Shown piece by piece: positions 1 through 5,321 of a stretch of DNA of 13,606 nt. Origin of the DNA: Marinilabiliaceae bacterium (GTDB lineage: Bacteria; Bacteroidota; Bacteroidia; Bacteroidales; Marinilabiliaceae); NCBI GenBank assembly GCA_027010905.1, contig JALVBA010000040.1, forward strand, positions 1-13,606. Direction: 5' to 3'. Position 1 is the stretch's first letter; each line of letters begins with the position of its first letter. The notes under the pieces were generated by a model. It ran no database searches and had not been told where the DNA came from. It was given only the letters and a program-made list of their open reading frames with translations. The translations under genes were made by a program, and so were the position numbers.

Positions 1-542
1 TTATCAAATCATAGATTGTTTTTTTTTATTTTTCCTCTAACTAAATAAAAAATCAAAATGCGATTATGTGTTTTATTACAAGACAATTACATGTGTGTTA
101 GCAGGATTCTTGCATAATTCAGGCTAAATGTTGTTTTGAGGTGCTATGAAAGATATTTAGCCATATAAACACCTCTTTTAAAGCGTTGAGAATTGCCCTT
201 TGGGAACAGAGTGTTTTTGTCACAATTTTTGCATTTGTAAAAATATGCGCCAAAAACAATTACATTTTGCTTTTTATACCCGGGGTTTAACCCCGAGCTA
301 TTATTGTTTCGCTCTGATGGGGCTTCTAATTCGTTATCAAAATATGATACTCTTCTATCCTTTTTTTCTATCAAAATTCTCAATATATCATTTTAGCTTT
401 CATCAATTCAACCTTCTTTTCAATTCATCCTTTCAGCATCGATTAAACTGCCTTTCCCACTTTATCCATCTCTCCATGAAGAGGGGGAATAAATGTCAGC
501 CACAAAGTGAGATTCTATTATTTCAGACTGTTATTCAGCCTG
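1..542. other. Gene-poor region downstream of the sensor kinase
   Basis: No convincing gene lies here. It is AT-rich with a GC-rich hairpin repeat near 278-325. A minus-strand frame at 144-383 (79 codons) carries one CxxC pair (CKNC), but half of it reads through the hairpin repeat and it matches no family I recognise, so I do not call it. No response-regulator end is visible, so any partner of the kinase would lie beyond the window. A short imperfect dyad at 524-542 (CAGACTG / CAGCCTG) directly follows the kinase stop, but it has no U-tract and is a weak terminator candidate. Confidence 0.6.
278..325. repeat. Double-hairpin palindromic repeat (REP-like)
   Basis: Two small hairpins sit about 15 bases apart. 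The first is CGGGGTTTAACCCCG (281-295), with a 6-bp stem and a 3-base loop. The second (311-323) pairs GCTC with GGGC and looks decayed from a GCCCC/GGGGC stem. They are joined by an AT-rich linker reading GAGCTATTATTGTTTC. From memory, this arrangement of a CCCGGGG..CCCCG hairpin, TATTATTGT linker and GCCCC..GGGGC hairpin is a dispersed intergenic repeat in Bacteroidota genomes. That is recall, not a search. No RAYT-type transposase is present in the window, so this would be a non-autonomous, ageing copy. Confidence 0.55.
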
Positions 543-2438
543 TTAAATCACTTCCTCGTAAGGAATAAAAAATTCAATTCTTGTTCCATGCTTCTGCTCA
601 TCGGCCAAATCAATAGTCTTTAGTTCAACCAAATGACCTTTCTCGCCACTGTTAATGAGTTTTAATCTTTCGCGTGTTATCTCAATTGCAATGCTTTCGT
701 GCTCATCTCCGTTGTTTGATGATGGAGTGCTATTTATTCCAACACCATTATCTTCTATTGAAAGAACCAGTTTATTCAGCTTCTTTTGAAAAGAGAGTAT
801 AATCTCTCCATTGTCAAAGTCTGATAACTGGCCATGTTCAAGGGCATTCTCTATAAAAGGTTGTGATAGCATTGGAGGTATAAGAGTTTTTTTATCTGAG
901 ATGTTTGAGTCGCTGATTATCTTAAAGGTTATTTTATTATCGAACCTTCTGTTTTGCAGATTGAAATATGATTGGAGCAGCTCTTTCTCCTCTTTTAATG
1001 TAATCTTCTCCTCCCTCGAATATTGCAATACCTTACGTATTAACTTTGAAAGGTCAGCAATGTAATTACTTGCTTCTGAAGTTTTGTTGTCTAATACAAG
1101 GCACTGAATAGATGAAAGAGTATTGAAGATAAAGTGGGGGTTCATCTGAGACCTGAGGACTTTATGCTCCAATGCCAAAACTCTCTGGTTTTCTTTAAGT
1201 TTGTTGTTGCTTATTAAAATAATCAGGAGGATAATTATTAGTGCAAAGAATACAATAGTACCTGCATATGCAATTTTTTGCTTCTCGTTCTTGGCTTTAT
1301 AAATGAGAGCCTCTTTTTTGCTCTTTTGTAGGTTGTATCTCTTCTCCAGCTCTGCCAGAGTAGTGAATTTATCATCGTCAAAAATAGAATCCTTTAGAGC
1401 CATAACCTTCTCAAGAACCCTGTTTGCATTTTTGTAGTCTCCCAGTGATTTGTACGATTGGTAAAGAAATTCCAGATTGGTTTTCTGTATCTGTTTCAAT
1501 CCTAGTGATTTATTTAGCTCCTCACTTTCAAGATAGTACTTAACAGCCTTGTTCTTCTCTCCCTTTTTAGCAAAAGCTTCACCCAATGCTGTGTAGGTGT
1601 GTACAAGCCCCCGTTTGTTGTTAGTCTTTTTAAATATTTTTATTGCACTGTAAAAGCATCTGATAGCCGATTCTATACTATTCTGATAGATAAATATATT
1701 TCCGATATTTGATAAAGCGGATGCTTCGCCTGACTTGTCACCCACCTCTTTAAATAGCCGGTGAGCTTTTTTATAGTGTTTGAGAGCTTCGGTATACTCT
1801 TTCTGCTGTACGAAGGTAATGCCCAGATTATTCTCGAGGTTGGCAATTGAGTTGGTGTCGTTAAGTTGCTCATATATTTCAATGGCAATTTTAAAGTGTT
1901 CTAGCTCCTGTTCACTCCTTCCCCAAATGCTGTATATCAGACCAATGTTCTGATGTGACTTGGCGACAACCAGTAGGTTATTGGTTTTCTTGGCGAGGTT
2001 AAGGGAAGCAAGATGTGCATCGAGAGCAAGACCATAGTCAGCCTTGTAAAAATGTAGTAATCCAATATTATTATATGTGGACGATAACATTGCTGTGTCG
2101 TTAGTGGCGATAAAGTAGTCCAATGATTTTTTGTAAGCATCCAGCGCTGAATCATACTCCTGTATGTAATAGTAGCCTTCACCTAAGCCATAAAAAGAGA
2201 GACCGTTTAACTGTTCTCTGTTTTCAGTTGATTTAAGTAAGAGATCTTTAGCAATATGCAAAGAGCTATCGGGGTGCTGAGAAGCAATATCTATGGAGTG
2301 TTGGGCTAACTCCATATCCATTTCTTCGTTCTGCGCAGCCACCGGAGCTGTATTGATTAAAAGGATTGCGATTAGATATAAAGGATTGCGGTAAGAGTAA
2401 ACTTTAGTGAAATGTTTTATTAAAGAGGTGTTTATCAT
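543..2438 (-). CDS. TPR-containing sensor histidine kinase, LytS/YehU type
   Basis: A membrane sensor kinase of 631 residues. It starts with a hydrophobic signal segment (about 18-36, ending VAAQ). A helical TPR array follows (about 78-345, with repeated NNIGLLHFY-like and NIGNIFIYQ-like units), then a coiled-coil linker, one transmembrane helix (about 389-410) and a cytoplasmic kinase core. The His_kinase (PF06580) box is RSQMNPHFIFNTLSSIQ, with His435 the likely phosphoacceptor. The ATP-binding domain shows an N-box (QPFIENALEHG, Asn531) and a G-box (EDNGVGI, 563-569). This layout, with an exported TPR sensor and a HPK7/8-like kinase, is common in Bacteroidota and normally works with a LytTR response regulator. 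None is encoded here. The TPR ligand cannot be predicted. The start is chosen because it precedes the signal segment directly. Confidence in class is high; the signal sensed is unknown. Confidence 0.93.
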   Translation of the reverse strand: MINTSLIKHFTKVYSYRNPLYLIAILLINTAPVAAQNEEMDMELAQHSIDIASQHPDSSLHIAKDLLLKSTENREQLNGLSFYGLGEGYYYIQEYDSALDAYKKSLDYFIATNDTAMLSSTYNNIGLLHFYKADYGLALDAHLASLNLAKKTNNLLVVAKSHQNIGLIYSIWGRSEQELEHFKIAIEIYEQLNDTNSIANLENNLGITFVQQKEYTEALKHYKKAHRLFKEVGDKSGEASALSNIGNIFIYQNSIESAIRCFYSAIKIFKKTNNKRGLVHTYTALGEAFAKKGEKNKAVKYYLESEELNKSLGLKQIQKTNLEFLYQSYKSLGDYKNANRVLEKVMALKDSIFDDDKFTTLAELEKRYNLQKSKKEALIYKAKNEKQKIAYAGTIVFFALIIILLIILISNNKLKENQRVLALEHKVLRSQMNPHFIFNTLSSIQCLVLDNKTSEASNYIADLSKLIRKVLQYSREEKITLKEEKELLQSYFNLQNRRFDNKITFKIISDSNISDKKTLIPPMLSQPFIENALEHGQLSDFDNGEIILSFQKKLNKLVLSIEDNGVGINSTPSSNNGDEHESIAIEITRERLKLINSGEKGHLVELKTIDLADEQKHGTRIEFFIPYEEVI

Positions 2439-2543
2439 AATTAAGGGTTAGACTAAATAACTTATCGATTATCTCAAGCAGTATAAATTTTACTTTAAAG
2501 GTAAAACTTTTTTTACAAAGTAGTAGAGGGGGTTAGGATATTT

Positions 2544-2602
2544 GTTTGCAAAGTGGGTCAATAACACAAAGAAGCTCAAAGAATAAACCAAGTATCACAA
2601 AG
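2544..2602. repeat. Phased CAAAG short-word repeat
   Basis: Variants of CACAAAG recur at 2565-2571 (CACAAAG), 2575-2581 (CTCAAAG), 2588-2592 (CCAAG) and 2596-2602 (CACAAAG), with an outlying GCAAAG at 2548-2553. Spacing of the main four is 10-11 bp, about one helical turn. The copies lie between the kinase start and the tRNA-Cys terminator. They could be a degenerate dispersed repeat or a phased protein-binding site. The sequence alone does not decide. Confidence 0.4.
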
Positions 2603-2666
2603 TGAAGATTAAATAATATGACTTAGAATGAATTGTCGTATAAGATTTGTGAATATGTCATTGATT

Positions 2667-2707
2667 AATAAAAGCCTTTGAAACACAAAGTTTCAAAGGC
2701 TTTTATT
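2667..2707 (-). terminator. Long perfect hairpin terminator after tRNA-Cys
   Basis: Two perfectly complementary 18-base arms (2667-2684 and 2690-2707) flank a 5-base loop (ACAAA). The hairpin begins 4 bases past the tRNA 3' end, and in the tRNA direction the right arm finishes CTTTTATT. This is a strong intrinsic terminator. Because both arms carry A/T tracts outside a GCC/GGC core, it could also stop transcription entering from the other side. Confidence 0.8.
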
Positions 2708-2711
2708 GTTG

Positions 2712-2782
2712 AGGTTCCGAGCGGATTCGAACCGCTGTACGAGGTTTTGCAGACCACTGCCTAGCCACTCGGCCACGGAACC
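2712..2782 (-). tRNA. tRNA-Cys (anticodon GCA)
   Basis: Read on the minus strand, the acceptor arms GGTTCCG and CGGAACC pair fully. The D arm is GCC/GGC. The anticodon loop is CTGCAAA, with anticodon GCA. The T arm is AGCGG-TTCGAAT-CCGCT. The discriminator base is U, as expected for cysteine tRNAs. The CCA end is not encoded (CAA follows the discriminator), so it must be added enzymatically. The anticodon stem (GTGGT / ACCTC) has one U-U mismatch at its second pair; all other stems are intact, so the gene looks functional. Confidence 0.95.
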
Positions 2783-2797
2783 ATTTTTTTGAGGCTG

Positions 2798-2829
2798 CAA
2801 ATTAAGCAATTATTTAACTATTCCACAAA
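2798..2829 (-). promoter_or_regulatory. Probable promoter of tRNA-Cys
   Basis: On the minus strand, TTTG (2826-2829) and TTAATTTG (2798-2805) are separated by exactly 20 bases. This fits the Bacteroidota primary sigma-factor pattern (TTTG at -33, TAnnTTTG at -7) with one mismatch in the second base of the -7 box. It ends 15 bases before the tRNA 5' end, which suits a short leader. Confidence 0.5.
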
Positions 2830-2895
2830 TTTATTTGCCTTAAAGTGAATTAGCCATCCGATGACTTTTACTACGTTAAGTAATCTATTAATTCT

Positions 2896-2941
2896 TAAAA
2901 AAATAATTCCACTTCGCATTTTTGCGCCTAAGCGAGGAATT
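2896..2941 (-). terminator. Probable intrinsic terminator of folB
   Basis: On the minus strand, AATTCC plus TCGC (2932-2941) can pair with GCGA and GGAATT (2905-2917) across a small bulge. A run of seven Ts (2897-2903) follows shortly after. This is the expected stem plus U-tract order, about 40 bases past the folB stop. The inner part also holds GCGCAAAAATGCG, which could fold as an alternative hairpin. Confidence 0.45.
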
Positions 2942-2946
2942 TTTAT

Positions 2947-2962
2947 CCTCAGTGCCTCAGTG
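2947..2962. repeat. Two tandem copies of CCTCAGTG
   Basis: Two perfect adjacent copies of the 8-mer CCTCAGTG lie between the folB stop and its putative terminator. The word resembles CCTCTGTG-type reiterated words that I recall as dispersed in many environmental bacterial genomes. Two copies alone are weak evidence, and it is listed mainly because similar short-period arrays occur elsewhere in the window. Confidence 0.3.
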
Positions 2963-2978
2963 TTCATCATTAGAAAAA

Positions 2979-3386
2979 CTATCTTGAAAAAGTTACACTT
3001 ACTTTTTCCATTCGTCCGCCCATCGGTGGGTTTAGTTTTGATACTTTTACCTTTGAGTGAATAACCTCAGGGAATTCTGAGTGTATGCGGTTGATGATTT
3101 TGCCCACAAGATGCTCTAACAGATAGGATTTTTTAGACATCTCCTCTTTGGTTAACTCATAGATGGATACATAGTTTAGTGCATCCTCCAGTATGTCTGT
3201 TTCGGCTGCTTTTGTACAGTCTGTTTCAATAGAGATGTCAACAAGAAATTTGTTTCCCACGATTTGCTCCTCTTCAAAGTGCCCATGGTAGGCGTAAAAC
3301 TCCATCTCTTCCAGTTCTATTAAAGCCCCCCTCTTACCTTCGCTATGGGCGGAGGGGTTAATGTGCGTGTCGGAATCTTTGTTCAT
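2979..3386 (-). CDS. folB: Dihydroneopterin aldolase
   Basis: FolB converts 7,8-dihydroneopterin to 6-hydroxymethyl-7,8-dihydropterin and glycolaldehyde, a cytoplasmic step of folate synthesis. The family core begins at about residue 23 with IELEEMEFYAYHG. The Glu-rich strand and loop EEEQIVGNKF follow, then the substrate-site LLEHLVGKI (Glu91) and the active-site VSKLNPP with Lys117. At 135 residues it is slightly long for the family because of about 21 extra N-terminal residues. Residues 11-21 (PSAHSEGKRGA) are encoded by a GC-rich repeat. No other usable start precedes the first core strand; Met28 would delete that strand, so the upstream Met is preferred. It is transcribed divergently from glnS across 114 bases. 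No other folate gene is nearby. Confidence 0.92.
   Translation of the reverse strand: MNKDSDTHINPSAHSEGKRGALIELEEMEFYAYHGHFEEEQIVGNKFLVDISIETDCTKAAETDILEDALNYVSIYELTKEEMSKKSYLLEHLVGKIINRIHSEFPEVIHSKVKVSKLNPPMGGRMEKVSVTFSR
3324..3357 (-). repeat. GC-rich hairpin repeat, copy A, inside folB
   Basis: Read on the minus strand, this is a C-rich arm (CCCTCCGCCC), a short centre and a G-rich arm ending AAGAGGGGGGCT. It shares its layout and terminal GGGGGCT with copy C (5326-5357), and more loosely with copy B (5236-5267). It is in frame with folB and supplies residues 11-21, outside the conserved fold. Confidence 0.5.
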
Positions 3387-3439
3387 TATTTTGATTGTTG
3401 CTTATTTATATTTTGATGCAATATACAATTTTCATTGCA

Positions 3440-3473
3440 TTGTATCATTTCCAACTAAAAACAACTATTTTTG
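3440..3473 (+). promoter_or_regulatory. Candidate glnS promoter
   Basis: TATTTTTG (3466-3473) is an exact match to the Bacteroidota -7 box TAnnTTTG, 27 bases before the glnS ATG. A TTG at 3440-3442 could serve as the -33 element, but the 23-base gap is longer than ideal, so that half is uncertain. The implied leader is about 20 bases with no strong Shine-Dalgarno site. Confidence 0.45.
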
Positions 3474-3500
3474 TATCCTTAAAATTTAAACTAAGAGAAG

Positions 3501-5225
3501 ATGAGTAAAGAACCCGTTGAGTTAGCAAGTAATGAAGTTATAAAAGGAAACTTTATAACACATGAGATAGAGAAGGATTTGCAAGAGGGGAAGAACGGAG
3601 GTGTTGTGCATACACGTTTTCCGCCTGAGCCAAATGGATATCTGCATATCGGTCATGCTAAATCGATATGTCTGAATTTTGGATTGGCTCAACAGTTTAA
3701 CGGAACTACTAATCTTAGGTTTGACGACACTAACCCTGTTAAGGAGGATGTTGAGTATGTTGACTCGATAATGGAGAATATTAAGTGGCTTGGTTTTGAT
3801 TGGGAGGGAGAGCCAAAGTATACATCCGACTATTTTGGGCAGCTTTATGAGTGGGCAGTGAAAATAATTAAACGGGGGAATGCTTATGTCGACAATCAGT
3901 CAGCAGAGGAGATTGCATTACAAAAAGGAACACCTACAACACCGGGAAGTGAGAGCCCGTACAGGAATCGTTCCGTAGAGGAGAATCTTGAACTTTTTGA
4001 AAAGATGAAGAGTGGTGAGTTTGAAGAGGGTGAGTGCGTACTACGTGCTAAAATTGATATGGCATCACCAAATATGCACCTTCGTGACCCGTTAATGTAT
4101 CGTATTCTAAAAAAGGACCATCACCGTACAGGTGATAAGTGGAGTATCTACCCAATGTACGACTATGCTCACGGTCAGGGTGATTTTATTGAAGGTATAA
4201 CCCACTCTGTTTGTACTTTAGAGTTTGAGGTTCATCGTCCGTTATATAACTGGTTTCTTGAGCAGGTTACTGAGGGTGTTGAGACAAAACCGGGGATATT
4301 GCCACGTCAGATTGAGTTTGCACGGCTCAACCTGAACTACACTGTGATGAGCAAGCGTAAGCTGTTGCAGTTAGTTGAAGAGAAGTATGTAAGTGGGTGG
4401 GACGACCCACGTATGCCAACTGTTTCAGGGCTGAGGCGAAGAGGATACACTCCGGACTCTATTCGTGTATTTGCCGATCGTATTGGTGTTGCTAAGCGCG
4501 ATGGCGTGATTGATGTTGCTGTTTTGGAACACTGTATTCGTGAGGATCTGAACAGTACAACCCCGCGTGTTTATGCCGTGCTGAATCCCGTGAAGATGAT
4601 AATTACTAACTATCCTGAGGGCAAGGTGGAGATGATGGAGGCTATAAATAATCCGGAGGATGAGAGTATGGGGTCGCGTGAGATTCCGTTTTCGCGTGAG
4701 ATATATATTGAGAAGGATGATTTTATGATTGATCCGCCAAAGAAATTCTTCCGTCTAGGTCCTGGGCGTGAGGTTAGATTAAAAAATGCTTACATCATCA
4801 AGTGTGAAGATTACAAACTGGATGATAATGGTGAGGTTACAGAGATTTACTGCACCTGCGACCCTGATACCAAAAGTGGTATGGAGGGCAGTAAACGTAA
4901 GGTGAAAGGTACTCTGCACTGGGTTAGTGTTGAGCAGAGTGTTCCTGCCGAGGTACGTTTGTACGATCGCTTGTTCAGTGATGAAAATCCTGATGGACAC
5001 GAGGGTGTGGATTTTAAGGATTTCCTGAATACCGATTCGCTAAAAGTGCTGACAACTGCAATGGTTGAGCCCGGATTAAAATCAGCGAAGCCTCTGGATA
5101 AATTTCAGTTTCAGAGGTTGGGATATTTCTGTGTTGATAAGGACAGCAGAGAGGATAAACTTGTTTTTAACCGTACAGTGCCTCTGAGAGATTCGTGGGC
5201 AAAGAAGGCGAAGAAAGGAAAATAG
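3501..5225 (+). CDS. glnS: Glutaminyl-tRNA synthetase
   Basis: A class I aminoacyl-tRNA synthetase charging tRNA-Gln with glutamine. Motifs appear in the expected order. RFPPEPNGYLHIGHAKS carries the HIGH signature (His49-His52). RFDDTNP (about 73-79) is a conserved catalytic-domain element. VMSKRKL (282-288) is the KMSKS-type loop in the form typical of GlnRS rather than GluRS. The C-terminal half holds the anticodon-binding beta-barrels, with conserved IYIEKDDFM and KGTLHWV segments. At 574 residues it is close to E. coli GlnRS (about 554) with no large appended domain. Presence of GlnRS means Gln-tRNA need not come from the GatCAB route. It stands alone on the plus strand, divergent from folB and convergent with the S46 peptidase. 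Confidence 0.97.
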   Translation: MSKEPVELASNEVIKGNFITHEIEKDLQEGKNGGVVHTRFPPEPNGYLHIGHAKSICLNFGLAQQFNGTTNLRFDDTNPVKEDVEYVDSIMENIKWLGFDWEGEPKYTSDYFGQLYEWAVKIIKRGNAYVDNQSAEEIALQKGTPTTPGSESPYRNRSVEENLELFEKMKSGEFEEGECVLRAKIDMASPNMHLRDPLMYRILKKDHHRTGDKWSIYPMYDYAHGQGDFIEGITHSVCTLEFEVHRPLYNWFLEQVTEGVETKPGILPRQIEFARLNLNYTVMSKRKLLQLVEEKYVSGWDDPRMPTVSGLRRRGYTPDSIRVFADRIGVAKRDGVIDVAVLEHCIREDLNSTTPRVYAVLNPVKMIITNYPEGKVEMMEAINNPEDESMGSREIPFSREIYIEKDDFMIDPPKKFFRLGPGREVRLKNAYIIKCEDYKLDDNGEVTEIYCTCDPDTKSGMEGSKRKVKGTLHWVSVEQSVPAEVRLYDRLFSDENPDGHEGVDFKDFLNTDSLKVLTTAMVEPGLKSAKPLDKFQFQRLGYFCVDKDSREDKLVFNRTVPLRDSWAKKAKKGK

Positions 5226-5235
5226 AGGAACTCGG

Positions 5236-5267
5236 CAAGCCCTTCCCGGCCTTCCCAAGGGGAGGAG
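5236..5267 (-). repeat. GC-rich hairpin repeat, copy B, after glnS
   Basis: Read on the minus strand, it begins CTCCTCCCCTTGGGAAGG and continues to a G-rich arm ending GGGAAGGGCTT. It has the same C-rich arm, TTTGG/TTGGG centre and G-rich arm layout as copy C, with more substitutions. It begins 11 bases past the glnS stop and points away from copy C, so the two form an outward-facing pair around the terminator. Confidence 0.5.
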
Positions 5268-5310
5268 AAAAAAATAAATAGCAAGTGGTTGGCTTCGAAG
5301 TCACCCGCTT
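5268..5310 (-). terminator. Terminator between convergent glnS and S46 peptidase genes
   Basis: A stem forms between 5283-5294 and 5299-5310 around a TCGA centre (CTTCGAAG at 5293-5300), with one mismatch and two G-T pairs. On the minus strand it is followed by a T-rich tract (complement of 5268-5280), which suits termination of the peptidase gene. On the plus strand the following tract (ATTTCAT) is weaker, so glnS termination here is less certain. Confidence 0.5.
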
Positions 5311-5321
5311 ATTTCATACAC

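Noticed and set aside
144..383. 79-codon minus-strand frame with a CKNC motif, possibly a zinc-ribbon or transposase remnant
   Set aside because: Its middle is read from the double-hairpin repeat, it has only one CxxC pair, and it matches no family I recognise. Chance coding is more likely.
165..2436. 14-base inverted match (ATAAACACCTCTTT) on both sides of the kinase gene, suggesting element ends
   Set aside because: One copy lies inside the kinase coding start. A 14-mer pair in 13.6 kb of AT-rich DNA is expected about once by chance, and no target duplication is seen.
2861..3064. Plus-strand frame between tRNA-Cys and folB
   Set aside because: It overlaps the 3' end of folB in antisense, reads through the terminator and repeat, and has no recognisable family.
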